Origin: an uncultured Mycoplasmatota bacterium
GTDB lineage: Bacteria; Bacillota_I; Bacilli_A; RF39; UBA660
Direction: 5' to 3'
Assembly (NCBI GenBank): GCA_947649355.1
Contig: CANSRG010000005.1
Location: 1-45,696 of the forward strand
DNA length: 45,696 nucleotides
Of this stretch, positions 8,590-16,143 are shown one piece after another (position 1 is the first letter of the stretch; every line of letters starts with the position of its first letter). The position numbers were made by a program, and so were the translations under genes. Under the pieces are notes generated by a model. That model searched no databases, was not told the origin of the DNA, and worked only from the letters and a program-made list of their open reading frames with translations.

Positions 8590-9079
8590 AATTAATTTTT
8601 TTGATAGTTAATGTAGCATTGACTCCTGTTCCTAAAGTTATTCCTACGGCCAATAATGCAGATATTGCCATATCAATTACATCTCCAGCTGCTAATGTTA
8701 CTATGATGCTTCCTGAATAAATAGAACCAACTCCTACAGATAATGCTCGTGAAATGATTGTTGATGGAATATTAGTTCCATTTAATCTAACAGCTTGTGT
8801 AACTGTTGTAGCTAATGCTGCAGAAATATTACTGAAATAATTTATTTCATATGTTCCAGCTTGATTTATTGTGATACTATTTGTTGGTGTGTATGTAGTA
8901 TTTAGATTTGGCATGTTATTTGCGAGTGGTATTTGTGTTGCAGCACCAAGTATTATATTTAGTGTTTGCGTTGTATTGTTGTATTTTCCACCATAAGCGC
9001 TTAATCCATTAGCAGGTCCTATTGGACCTGTAGGCCCTTGTGGAATTGTAAAATCAATTGTATATCCTGTTGGATTCAT
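8588..9079 (-). CDS. Short collagen-like protein with BclA-like C-terminal domain
   Basis: The 163-residue protein begins [15 protein letters not shown] and has a very short Gly-X-Y stretch (GPTGPIGPAN). It continues into a domain of about 135 residues (GLSAYGGKYN to the C-terminus). The pattern of that domain (AGTYEINYF, alternating beta-strand residues, AAGDVIDMAI) fits the C1q/TNF-like trimerising head of exosporium proteins such as BclA. It is the last gene of a three-gene minus-strand cluster and has its own ribosome-binding site (AAAGGAGA). Its N-terminal strand looks like the second half of a small beta module whose first half ends the preceding protein. A spore-surface role is inferred from the family and the nearby sporulation genes. 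Confidence 0.8.
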   Translation of the reverse strand: MNPTGYTIDFTIPQGPTGPIGPANGLSAYGGKYNNTTQTLNIILGAATQIPLANNMPNLNTTYTPTNSITINQAGTYEINYFSNISAALATTVTQAVRLNGTNIPSTIISRALSVGVGSIYSGSIIVTLAAGDVIDMAISALLAVGITLGTGVNATLTIKKIN

Positions 9080-9098
9080 CTAATTCTCCTTTCTTTTG

Positions 9099-9512
9099 TT
9101 AAACTGGATTTATGGTTACAACAGCATCTGAACCAGGTGCTCCAGTTGTTACAGTACCAACTGCGAGACTTGGTGCTGGTCCAGTAGCCCCGTCAGTTCC
9201 AGCAATACCTTGAGGCCCAGTAGGTCCAGTAGCTCCAGGTAATCCTTGAGGTCCCGTAGGTCCAGTAGCTCCATCAGTTCCAGCAATACCTTGGGGTCCA
9301 GTAGGTCCAGTAGCTCCATCAGTTCCAGCAATACCTTGAGGCCCAGTAGGTCCAGTAGCTCCAGGTAATCCTTGAGGTCCAGTAGGTCCAGTAGCTCCAT
9401 CAGTTCCAGCAATTCCTTGAGGCCCAGTAGGCCCCGTAGCTCCAGGCAATCCTTGAGGTCCAGTAGGTCCTTGAGGAATAGTAAAATCAATTGTATATCC
9501 AGATGGATTCAT
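9099..9512 (-). CDS. Collagen-like protein, middle gene of the cluster
   Basis: The 137-residue protein is almost entirely Gly-X-Y repeats built from [12 protein letters not shown] and [15 protein letters not shown] units. They are flanked by [15 protein letters not shown] at the N-terminus and [19 protein letters not shown] at the C-terminus. It has no signal peptide, as is usual for exosporium collagen-like proteins made in the mother cell. A GAAAGGAGA ribosome-binding site lies upstream in the 26-bp gap after the first gene. It lacks a globular head of its own, so it may trimerise with its neighbours through the split beta module. Confidence 0.75.
   Translation of the reverse strand: MNPSGYTIDFTIPQGPTGPQGLPGATGPTGPQGIAGTDGATGPTGPQGLPGATGPTGPQGIAGTDGATGPTGPQGIAGTDGATGPTGPQGLPGATGPTGPQGIAGTDGATGPAPSLAVGTVTTGAPGSDAVVTINPV
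9180..9475. repeat. Collagen-coding tandem repeats (middle gene)
   Basis: Nearly identical 27-45 bp units encode alternating GLPGAT and GIAGTDGAT triplet blocks. This is GC-rich relative to its surroundings and nearly identical between copies, so length variation by slippage or recombination is likely. Confidence 0.8.
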
Positions 9513-9538
9513 TTTAATTCTCCTTTCATAAATTGTTT

Positions 9539-10621
9539 TTAAATTGGGTTGAGTGTTACACTAGCATTAGTTCCAGGTGCTCCAGTTGTTACAGTACCAA
9601 TTGCAAATGAAGGTGCGGGTCCAGTAGGACCTGTTGAACCAGTAGCTCCATCGGTTCCAGCGATACCTTGAGGCCCAGTAGGTCCAGTAGCCCCAGGTAA
9701 TCCTTGGATACCTTGAGGTCCAGTAGGTCCAGTAGCACCAGGTAATCCTTGTGCACCTTGAGGTCCCGTAGGTCCAGTAGCCCCAGGTAATCCTTGGATA
9801 CCTTGAGGTCCAGTAGGCCCAGTAGCACCAGGTAATCCTTGGATACCTTGAGGTCCAGTAGGTCCAGTAGCACCAGGTAATCCTTGAGTACCTTGAGGTC
9901 CGGTAGGCCCCGTAGCCCCAGCTAATCCTTGAGTACCTTGAGGTCCAGTCGGTCCAGTAGCCCCAGGTAATCCTTGTGCACCTTGAGGTCCAGTCGGTCC
10001 CGTAGCCCCAGTAGGCCCAGTGGTTCCAGGTAATCCTTGTGATCCTTGAGGTCCAGTAGGACCTGTGGCTCCAGGCAATCCTTGTGTCCCTTGAGGTCCA
10101 GTAGGACCTGTAGCCCCAGGTAATCCTTGTGCACCTTGAGGTCCAGTAGGTCCAGTAGCCCCAGGTAATCCTTGTGATCCTTGAGGTCCCGTAGGTCCAG
10201 TAGCCCCAGGTAATCCTTGTGATCCTTGAGGTCCAGTAGGTCCCATAGCCCCAGGCAATCCTTGTGTCCCTTGAGGTCCAGTAGGACCTGTAGCCCCAGG
10301 TAATCCTTGTGACCCTTGAGGTCCAGTAGGACCTGTGGCCCCAGGTAATCCTTGGGTACCTTGAGGCCCTGTTGCTCCTGCTGGAATTACAAAATTCAAT
10401 ATTGCGTTTTGGTTAGTTCCCGCATTTACTACTGATGCTTCACTTCCTGGTAATCCTTGGGTTGTAGTTCCAACACTTATTGTTGCAGGTCCTGCAGGTC
10501 CTGTTGGCCCAGTAGGTCCGATTATTGCCCTTCCTGAACAACAGCAGCCTTGACTAAAGTGATTTTTATTATAATTTTTTACATAATTATATGCTTTTTG
10601 ATAATCACTATTTTGATTCAT
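9539..10621 (-). CDS. Long collagen-like spore-surface protein
   Basis: The 360-residue protein starts with a short non-collagen leader (1-34) ending in the cluster GCCCSG, which could cross-link chains. It continues with a beta module ([15 protein letters not shown] through ILNFVIPAG). About fifteen 15-residue units of the form GPTGPQGxQGLPGAT follow. The C-terminus [19 protein letters not shown] corresponds to only the first half of that beta module. It is the first gene of the cluster, with GAAAGGAG before the ATG and a sporulation-like -10 motif 24 bp upstream. Assignment to the exosporium or spore coat rests on family resemblance and on ylbJ and sigG nearby. Confidence 0.8.
   Translation of the reverse strand: MNQNSDYQKAYNYVKNYNKNHFSQGCCCSGRAIIGPTGPTGPAGPATISVGTTTQGLPGSEASVVNAGTNQNAILNFVIPAGATGPQGTQGLPGATGPTGPQGSQGLPGATGPTGPQGTQGLPGAMGPTGPQGSQGLPGATGPTGPQGSQGLPGATGPTGPQGAQGLPGATGPTGPQGTQGLPGATGPTGPQGSQGLPGTTGPTGATGPTGPQGAQGLPGATGPTGPQGTQGLAGATGPTGPQGTQGLPGATGPTGPQGIQGLPGATGPTGPQGIQGLPGATGPTGPQGAQGLPGATGPTGPQGIQGLPGATGPTGPQGIAGTDGATGSTGPTGPAPSFAIGTVTTGAPGTNASVTLNPI
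9640..10380. repeat. 45-bp collagen tandem repeat array
   Basis: About fifteen tandem 45-bp units each encode GPTGPQG-x-QGLPGAT with x being T, S, A or I. Two units deviate (GAM, GTT followed by an extra GPTGAT). Such arrays commonly differ in copy number between strains. Confidence 0.85.
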
Positions 10622-10645
10622 CTTTTTACTCCTTTCAATAATAAA

Positions 10646-10656
10646 TTATGAGAAAA
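10646..10656 (-). promoter_or_regulatory. Sporulation-type -10 motif upstream of the collagen cluster
   Basis: On the minus strand the motif TTTTCTCATAATTTA lies 24 bp before the ATG at 10621. CATAATTTA fits the CATAnnnTA -10 of mother-cell sigma factors (SigE/SigK). A clear -35 is not visible. The same 11-bp core TTTTCTCATAA occurs at nearly the same distance before the other collagen-like gene (15325-15335). Confidence 0.4.
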
Positions 10657-10710
10657 CTTATCTATTGCTTGTATGTTTGTCACATTATTTTATTTTATGC
10701 ATATAGATTT

Positions 10711-11595
10711 TTAAAAAATTAGAATTAGAATTACACTTATTATAGTTTGTAAAATTCTTCCTTTTAAAAATTTTAAATAGGAAATGTTTGTATCACTTAT
10801 TATTCCTTTTATTTGAAGGTGAATAGATAGTCCCCCAAAACTGATAAAAATGGTTGCCAAAATCTCTTTAATCTTTAACGTCGTGGTAGTATTTATTAAA
10901 CTATTTAATCCTTGACTAATCTCTAGTAATCCAGAAATAAAAGGAATGTTTGTAGGGTTTATTATTGAATTTAATAAAAAGAATATTGTTACAGAACCTA
11001 AAATCAATAATAGAGTGTTCATAGAATTTTTAATACTTTTTGATAACATATTTCCAAAACTATCTTGTTTCTTTTTTTCTATTTTAGAAAAAGAAATAGA
11101 TTTTTGTTTATTAAAAAGTCCTATGAAAATATTTATTATGTAGGGTAGAAATAATAATTTTAAAATTATTGAAAAGTTATTTGGAAAAATTAAAGATAGC
11201 ATTGTAAATAGAAATAAAGGATTTGAAAAAAAAGAAAAAGATAATAATTTTGCTGCTTCTTCCTCTGTAATATAGTTTTGTAAATAAAGATTTTTAATTA
11301 CATATGCATTTGAAGGACTTCCTGAAAAGCAAGAAATGAAAAATGCAAATGTTCCATATGGAGAAATGTGAAAAATTTTTGAAAAACTATGACCAAAGTA
11401 TTTACATAAAAGTTCTGGAAGCCCAAAGTGAATAAAACAATCACTTAAAATCATCATTGGAAATAAAGAAGGAAATAGTTTGGTTAAGAAAATATGACAG
11501 CTTTTTAAAATTGTCTCTTGTATCAGTATGTTATTTTTAAAAATAAAAATAGTAATAATTGTTAAAATTAGTAGGGGACCTTTATTTTGTTTCAT
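10711..11595 (-). CDS. ylbJ: Sporulation integral membrane protein YlbJ-like
   Basis: The 294-residue polytopic membrane protein matches YlbJ in its signature blocks. LFPSLFPMMILSD (about 40-52) corresponds to the FPALFPFFILSE block. FFISCFSGSPSNAYVIKN corresponds to the Gly/Ser/Pro turn of the nucleoside-recognition (Gate) fold. EEEAAKLLSFSFFSNPLFLF corresponds to the conserved N-P segment. YlbJ is a SigE-dependent sporulation protein in Bacillus. The ylbL-like gene lies divergently 126 bp away, echoing the ylbJ/ylbL neighbourhood of Bacillus. No Shine-Dalgarno sequence is visible before this ATG, while a CATAATAT motif ends 5 bp upstream of it, so the mRNA leader could be absent or the true start slightly different. 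Confidence 0.8.
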   Translation of the reverse strand: MKQNKGPLLILTIITIFIFKNNILIQETILKSCHIFLTKLFPSLFPMMILSDCFIHFGLPELLCKYFGHSFSKIFHISPYGTFAFFISCFSGSPSNAYVIKNLYLQNYITEEEAAKLLSFSFFSNPLFLFTMLSLIFPNNFSIILKLLFLPYIINIFIGLFNKQKSISFSKIEKKKQDSFGNMLSKSIKNSMNTLLLILGSVTIFFLLNSIINPTNIPFISGLLEISQGLNSLINTTTTLKIKEILATIFISFGGLSIHLQIKGIISDTNISYLKFLKGRILQTIISVILILIF

Positions 11596-11721
11596 ATTAC
11601 ATATTATGATATAAGAAAAAAGCTATTCTTTTTTTGTTTGTAAAATTTTGTCAAAATAAATTTTTTTTGTGCTTAAATGTTTCTATTTTTGATACAATAA
11701 ATTGTGGAGGATGTTAGATAC

Positions 11722-12717
11722 ATGTTAGAAAAAATAAAAAAGTTTTTAAAAGAAAATTATAAATTTCTTATTTTGTTAGTTTTTATTATTTTAGTTTTTC
11801 AAGTAGAACTTCCATACAAGATTTATACACCTGGTGGAATGGTTGATTTAACTAATCGTGTTCATGTAGAAAATGGCTATTCCTCAGAAGGAAAATTTGG
11901 AATGGCTTATGTGTCAATGGTTCGAGGAAGTTTGCCTTTTCTTCTTCTTTCTACTATTTTACCTGATTGGGATATTGTAAAGGAAGAAGATATTACTTTA
12001 GAAAATGAAAGTTTTGAAGAAATGTTTCGGGCTGATAAAATTGCAACTCAGCAATCTATCGATTCTGCTATTATTGCTTCTTATAAGCTTGCCTCAAAAG
12101 ATATTTCAGTCTTTAAAGAAGAGGTTCATGTTACTTATATAGATAAAGAAGCTAAAACAGATTTACAACTTTTTGATATTGTTTTAAGTGTAGATGGAAC
12201 GAGTATTAAAAATACAAATGAATTGAAAGAAATTGTTACTTCTCATAAAGAAGGGGATAAAATTGCTCTTACTGTTCTACGAGATGGAAAAGAAGTTCTT
12301 TGTGAAGCTACTATTTATTTGATAGATGATGTTCCTAAAATTGGTATATCTATGACTATTACTTATCAATATGAAGAAAATCCTAAAGCAGTGATTGAAA
12401 CTAAATCATCTGAATCTGGTCCTTCAGGAGGCCTTATGATGGCACTAGCATTATATAATTCTTTAGTAGAAGAAGATATTACAAAAGGGAAAAAAATTAT
12501 TGGAACTGGAACCATTGATATTGATGGAAATGTTGGAGAAATAGGGGGTATTCGTTATAAACTTATCGGAGCAGTAAATAAAAAAGCAGATGTTTTTTTA
12601 GTTCCAGAAGACAATTATGAAGAGGCTGTGAAAGTAAAAAATGAAAAAGGGTATGACATACGACTTATTTCTGTTAAAACATTAAGCGAAGCAATTGAAG
12701 CTTTAAAAAACATTTAA
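11722..12717 (+). CDS. ylbL: YlbL-family PDZ/Lon-like S16 protease
   Basis: The 331-residue protein has one N-terminal membrane helix (about 14-32), a PDZ-like region (about 125-205) and a Lon-type proteolytic domain (about 215-331). Its Ser-Lys dyad is S235 in SGPSGGLMMAL and K280 in GGIRYKLIGA. This layout is that of YlbL/SepM membrane-anchored proteases facing the outside of the cell. I chose ATG 11722, downstream of GGAGG (11706-11710), over an in-frame GTG at 11704 that has no ribosome-binding site. A terminator follows before sigG. Confidence 0.85.
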   Translation: MLEKIKKFLKENYKFLILLVFIILVFQVELPYKIYTPGGMVDLTNRVHVENGYSSEGKFGMAYVSMVRGSLPFLLLSTILPDWDIVKEEDITLENESFEEMFRADKIATQQSIDSAIIASYKLASKDISVFKEEVHVTYIDKEAKTDLQLFDIVLSVDGTSIKNTNELKEIVTSHKEGDKIALTVLRDGKEVLCEATIYLIDDVPKIGISMTITYQYEENPKAVIETKSSESGPSGGLMMALALYNSLVEEDITKGKKIIGTGTIDIDGNVGEIGGIRYKLIGAVNKKADVFLVPEDNYEEAVKVKNEKGYDIRLISVKTLSEAIEALKNI

Positions 12718-12722
12718 AATAC

Positions 12723-12756
12723 TTTGTTTCTTAATATATAGAAACAAGTTTTTTTT
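12723..12756 (+). terminator. Terminator between ylbL and sigG
   Basis: TTGTTTC (12724-12730) pairs with GAAACAA (12741-12747) across a 10-nt AT loop. Eight T follow. Confidence 0.8.
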
Positions 12757-12781
12757 ATTTTATGTATAAAAATGACGAATT

Positions 12782-12816
12782 TTTGCCATTATTTTTACAG
12801 GTGATAAAATGGCAAA
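12782..12816 (+). promoter_or_regulatory. Hairpin that could sequester the sigG start codon
   Basis: TTTGCCATT (12782-12790) is perfectly complementary to AATGGCAAA (12808-12816), which contains the sigG ATG. The 17-nt loop carries the Shine-Dalgarno AGGTGA. If the left arm is transcribed, the 9-bp stem would hide the start codon. A leader hairpin reducing sigG translation has been described in Bacillus subtilis; the match here is by analogy. Confidence 0.5.
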
Positions 12817-13588
12817 GTATAAAGTAGAATTAACAGGTGTGAATACAAATAGTATTAAAGTTTTATCTCAGGAAGAACAAATGAAATTATTTTTGAAAAT
12901 GCATGAAGGTGATTCTTTTGCAAAAGATGAGCTTATTCAAGGAAATTTAAAATTAGTTTTGAGTGTATTAAGAAAATTTCGGAATTCTAATATCAATTTA
13001 GATGATTTGTTTCAAGTTGGAGTTTTAGGACTTATAAAAGCGATTGATAATTTTGATTTATCTTATAATTTGAAACTTAGTACTTATGCAATTCCTCTTA
13101 TTATAGGAGAAGTAAAACGATACATAAGAGATAATCAAAGCTCTGTTCGGGTAAGTCGCGGAATTAAAGAACGTGCATACCAAATTTTAAATTTTAAAGA
13201 AGAGTATCATCAAAAGTATGGGAAAGACCCTTCTCAAGAAGAAATTGCTAATCACTTTTCCATGACTGTATATGAGGTTTCTAATGCACTAGATTCTTTA
13301 AAAGAACCAGTAAGTATTTTTGAACCTATATTTAACGATGGAGGAGAGCCTTTGTTATTGTGTGATCAACTTGCAGATAACAAAGAAGAAAATGAAGAAA
13401 GAGATTTAAAAATTTTACTTCATCGTAGTTTGCTTAAATTAAGAGAAAGAGAAAGAAATATTTTAGTAGATCGATATATTATTGGACGAACTCAAATGGA
13501 AATAGCAGACAATTTAAATATTAGTCAAGCTCAAGTATCTAGATTAGAAAAAAGTGCTATTAAAAATATGAAAAGAATGATGAAATAA
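12809..13588 (+). CDS. sigG: Sporulation sigma factor SigG
   Basis: The 259-residue protein is a SigF/SigG-type sigma factor. The N-terminal KVELTGVNT corresponds to the SigG signature (KVEICGVDT in Bacillus). Region 2 includes DDLFQVGVLGLIKAIDNFDL (about 67-86) and VKRYIRDN. The middle block EPVSIFEPIFNDGGEP is highly characteristic. Region 4 ends with the helix-turn-helix RTQMEIADNLNISQAQVSRL (about 226-245). SigG directs late forespore transcription, so its presence strongly supports endospore formation. Monocistronic, with AGGTGA before the ATG. Confidence 0.93.
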   Translation: MAKYKVELTGVNTNSIKVLSQEEQMKLFLKMHEGDSFAKDELIQGNLKLVLSVLRKFRNSNINLDDLFQVGVLGLIKAIDNFDLSYNLKLSTYAIPLIIGEVKRYIRDNQSSVRVSRGIKERAYQILNFKEEYHQKYGKDPSQEEIANHFSMTVYEVSNALDSLKEPVSIFEPIFNDGGEPLLLCDQLADNKEENEERDLKILLHRSLLKLRERERNILVDRYIIGRTQMEIADNLNISQAQVSRLEKSAIKNMKRMMK

Positions 13589-13641
13589 CTTTACTAACTA
13601 TTAAAATCCTTTTATAATTTTTATAGATTGGAAGTGTTAAT

Positions 13642-14007
13642 ATGAAAAAGTTATGCATTATTCTTTTTGTTTTTCTTTTTGCCTTGGGATGTGAAAAAAA
13701 AGATGAAGATTCTATGTTAGATATAAAAAATATTATGGAAAATCATAGTTTTGTTATTGTTGATGTTAGAACAAAAGAAGAATTTTTAAAATCTCATGTT
13801 GAAAATGCTATTTTAATTCCTTATGATACAATTGATGAAAATGTCACTTTATCAAAAGAAGATATCATTTTTGTATATTGTCAAAGTGGTTCTCGTAGTA
13901 AAGTTGCTTTTTCAAAACTTAAAAAAATAGGATATACAGTTTATGATTTGGGAGGAATAGATTCTATTTCATTACCAAAAGTAAATAAAGAAGGGATTTT
14001 ATCATAA
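13642..14007 (+). CDS. Rhodanese-domain lipoprotein
   Basis: The 121-residue protein has a lipoprotein signal (lipobox FALGC, C17) and a single rhodanese domain containing VDVRTKEEF and the active-site loop VYCQSGSRS. Rhodanese domains carry persulfide sulfur on this cysteine. Being lipid-anchored, it would act at the outer face of the membrane. Its substrate is unknown. TATAAT-like sequence precedes it, and it appears to be transcribed alone. Confidence 0.8.
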   Translation: MKKLCIILFVFLFALGCEKKDEDSMLDIKNIMENHSFVIVDVRTKEEFLKSHVENAILIPYDTIDENVTLSKEDIIFVYCQSGSRSKVAFSKLKKIGYTVYDLGGIDSISLPKVNKEGILS

Positions 14008-14049
14008 AGTCATTTAATATTAAAATTTAACATTTTCCTTTTATTTTTC

Positions 14050-14080
14050 TTGACTTTCCCCTAGGGGTATAGGTTATATT
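14050..14080 (+). promoter_or_regulatory. MerR-type promoter with 19-bp spacer and palindromic operator
   Basis: TTGACT (14050-14055) and TATATT (14075-14080) are separated by 19 bp, the elongated spacing on which MerR activators act. The spacer contains the perfect palindrome CCCCTAGGGG (14058-14067). In such AT-rich DNA this stands out and suggests autoregulation of the MerR gene that starts at 14102. Confidence 0.75.
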
Positions 14081-14101
14081 TGATGTGAGAGAGGGATTCT
14101 T

Positions 14102-14737
14102 ATGTTAATCAATGAAGTAGAACATATTGTAGGATTATCTAAAAAAGCAATTCGTTATTATGAAGAACTTGGTTTGTTACATCCAAAAAGAAAAAAAGAA
14201 AATGATTATCGTATTTATGGAGATGAAGAAATTAAAAAACTGAAATTTTTAAAATTTTTAAGAGAGCTTGATGTACCTATTCGTGATTTAAAATTATTAG
14301 AAGAGAATAAACTCTCTTTGAAAGAATGTATTAAAGAAAGAATGTTAAAAATTGAAGAGCAGGAAAAAAATTATGCAAAGGTTAAAAAAATGTGTCTTGA
14401 AATAATTACAAATGAGAATTTGGAAAATTTAGATTCTTATTCTATTTCTATGAATCAATTAAATAAAGAAGGTTTTACGATGAGAAATTTAAAGACAAAA
14501 AAAAGAAAGAAGATTATAGGAGCCATTTTATCTAGTTTTGTTTTTGAAATCTTTTTTTTCTTTTTGATAGGAATATTAAGTTATTTGAAGTTTTGGATAA
14601 TACTTGAAATGCCTTTCGTTGTTTATTTATTTTTGTTATTTTTATTTAGTATTTTTATTCTTTCTATTGTATGGAATTGTATTCAGAGGGTAAAAGAAAT
14701 TTTGGGAGGTGAAGAAGATGAAGCTAGTAAGTATTGA
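14102..14737 (+). CDS. MerR-family regulator with C-terminal membrane domain
   Basis: The 211-residue protein has an N-terminal MerR helix-turn-helix (about 1-70) containing VGLSKKAIRYYEELGLL and DYRIYGDEEI. A coiled-coil dimerisation helix (about 80-115) and a basic linker follow, then two hydrophobic helices (about 138-161 and 165-195). It should be a membrane-tethered transcription factor, so its signal may come from the membrane. The promoter just upstream has the classic MerR geometry. It overlaps the YbjQ-family gene by 20 bp, so the two are co-translated. Confidence 0.8.
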   Translation: MLINEVEHIVGLSKKAIRYYEELGLLHPKRKKENDYRIYGDEEIKKLKFLKFLRELDVPIRDLKLLEENKLSLKECIKERMLKIEEQEKNYAKVKKMCLEIITNENLENLDSYSISMNQLNKEGFTMRNLKTKKRKKIIGAILSSFVFEIFFFFLIGILSYLKFWIILEMPFVVYLFLLFLFSIFILSIVWNCIQRVKEILGGEEDEASKY

Positions 14738-15035
14738 GTCTATTCCTGGTGAAGAAATCGTGGAAGTTTTGGGAATTGTGAAAGGTCAAATTGTTCAATC
14801 TAAAAATATTGGTCGTGATTTTATGGCTGGAATGAAAACTATTGTAGGTGGTGAAATTACTAGTTATACAGATATGATTTCTGTTGCGCGTCAAATGGCA
14901 ACTAAGAGAATGGTGGATGAAGCAAACTCTTTAGGTGCTGATGCTATAGTAGGTATTCGTTATGGTTCTTCCTCTGTTATGAATGGAGCAGCGGAAATTA
15001 TAGCATATGGTACAGCAGTAAAATTAAAAAAATAA
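14718..15035 (+). CDS. YbjQ/UPF0145 family protein
   Basis: The 105-residue protein matches the YbjQ family (VLGIVKGQIVQSKNIGRDF, Ala/Gly-rich middle, DAIVGIRYG, YGTAVKL). These small proteins form beta-alpha pentamer-like rings and have been annotated as possible heavy-metal binders, without firm function. I chose ATG 14718, spaced 6-7 bp after GGGAGGTG, rather than GTG 14709, which lies inside that ribosome-binding site. It is co-transcribed with the MerR gene, so it is probably a target or partner of that regulator. Confidence 0.85.
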   Translation: MKLVSIESIPGEEIVEVLGIVKGQIVQSKNIGRDFMAGMKTIVGGEITSYTDMISVARQMATKRMVDEANSLGADAIVGIRYGSSSVMNGAAEIIAYGTAVKLKK

Positions 15036-15358
15036 ATTGCAAAGACAAAGTTTTCATTTTAAAGGAAAACAATTATTTTTTAACTATATTTTCATTTAAG
15101 AAAGGTTATTTTTAAATCTTACATGGGATAAATATCTTTTTTTGATATGTTGATATAGTTTTTTTTGTAAATTTTTTTTAAAATTTTATTATAAAAAGTA
15201 GTTTTATCTATAAGGTAATAAATTAGAATTTTCTATTTTTTTTACTACTAATTTACGACTTTTGAAAACAAAAAAAAGTTTTTATCTTTTGATTATTTTA
15301 CTGAAATATTAGATTTTTTTTAGATTTTCTCATAAGCTTTTGTGAGAGGAGTGAAAAT
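15036..15358 (+). other. Non-coding gap with weak terminator
   Basis: This 323-bp gap is extremely AT-rich and has no credible ORF. It holds a 6-bp hairpin (GTTTTC 15050-15055, GAAAAC 15065-15070) followed by a short T-rich tract, acting as a likely weak terminator for the MerR-YbjQ pair. Several long T and A runs follow, and the sporulation-type motif at 15325-15335 lies near its end. Confidence 0.6.
15325..15335 (+). promoter_or_regulatory. Sporulation-type -10 motif upstream of the fourth collagen-like gene
   Basis: TTTTCTCATAA lies 23 bp before the ATG at 15359. It is identical in core and nearly identical in spacing to the motif before the minus-strand collagen cluster. This suggests control by the same mother-cell sigma factor. 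No clear -35 was found. Confidence 0.4.
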
Positions 15359-16057
15359 ATGAAATGTAATTCTAATTATGAAAGAGTACGTAAAAAAGTG
15401 GAAGAAGCTCAGAAAAAATTACCTAAATTTGTATGCTGTTCTGGAATTACAGGACCGACTGGACCTACTGGTCCAACAGGTCCATCAGGGGGGCCAACAG
15501 GACCAACAGGCCCTCAAGGAATAACTGGTCCCACAGGCCCTCAAGGAGTACCTGGACCTTCTGTTTCTTGCTTTTGCGTCGCACAAATGCGAAATATTAT
15601 AGAGCAAATAATTGCCTTGTATCCTAATGATAATTTAATTGTTGCTATGGAAAGCGGAAATAATGTAAGTGGACGACCTGGTTCTTTAATACCTGGCCCA
15701 AATAGTAATCTAGATGCTGGTTTATTTCAATTAGTAAATAGTCAAGGTGTTCCTGAAGAAGCTGTTTCTATTTGCAGAATTGCTTCTATTACTATTACCA
15801 GTAGTGTTTATAATGAAGCAATTACTTATTTGCCAGCTCCAGTTCCACCACTTACAGGATGTGATGCTAACTGTGAAGCGGCTGCGCGTAGTTACTTACC
15901 TAGTGGTACTACAAGTGTTGATATCAATGCAGGTGGTCAAACTGTAGCCCAGGGAACAGTTTTGCGAAGTGAATATGGAATGGTTGTTATAGTCGGAAAT
16001 AATAATAGTAATCCTGCTTTTGTTTCATTGTGTAAAGCAGAAATTCTTAATAAATAG
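15359..16057 (+). CDS. Collagen-like spore-surface protein with distinct C-terminal domain
   Basis: The 232-residue protein has a charged helical leader (1-22) followed by CCSG. A short Gly-X-Y region (about 30-66, [13 protein letters not shown] and similar) leads into a unique C-terminal domain (about 70-232). That domain contains [20 protein letters not shown], a Gly/Asn-rich loop ([14 protein letters not shown]), [13 protein letters not shown] and beta-rich ending strands. Its six cysteines suggest disulfide bonding. It is not the BclA head found in the other cluster. GAGAGGAG precedes the ATG. The collagen repeat and regulatory motif support a coat or exosporium role. Confidence 0.75.
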   Translation: MKCNSNYERVRKKVEEAQKKLPKFVCCSGITGPTGPTGPTGPSGGPTGPTGPQGITGPTGPQGVPGPSVSCFCVAQMRNIIEQIIALYPNDNLIVAMESGNNVSGRPGSLIPGPNSNLDAGLFQLVNSQGVPEEAVSICRIASITITSSVYNEAITYLPAPVPPLTGCDANCEAAARSYLPSGTTSVDINAGGQTVAQGTVLRSEYGMVVIVGNNNSNPAFVSLCKAEILNK

Positions 16058-16076
16058 AGGTTTCCCTCTGTTTTTT
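16056..16076 (+). terminator. Terminator after collagen-like gene
   Basis: AGAGG (16056-16060) pairs with CCTCT (16065-16069) across a 4-nt loop. Six T follow at 16071-16076. Confidence 0.7.
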
Positions 16077-16143
16077 GTTTCTTTTAGTTATTTTTATTAA
16101 GAATATTTTGTGATATACTTTTCATTAGAAATGAGGTAGGAAA

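Noticed and set aside
9149..10134. Leu/Asp-rich minus-strand frames inside the collagen genes
   Set aside because: They are other-frame translations of Gly-X-Y repeats; the repeated LDLLDLK pattern only mirrors the 45-bp DNA repeat.
9180..10380. Possible CRISPR array
   Set aside because: The repeats are contiguous, in coding frame and encode collagen triplets, with no unique spacers.
12764..12793. SigF/SigG-type promoter (GTATA, 18 bp, CATTATT) before sigG
   Set aside because: It would start transcription around position 12800, leaving too short a leader to contain the ribosome-binding site. It also conflicts with the hairpin reading.
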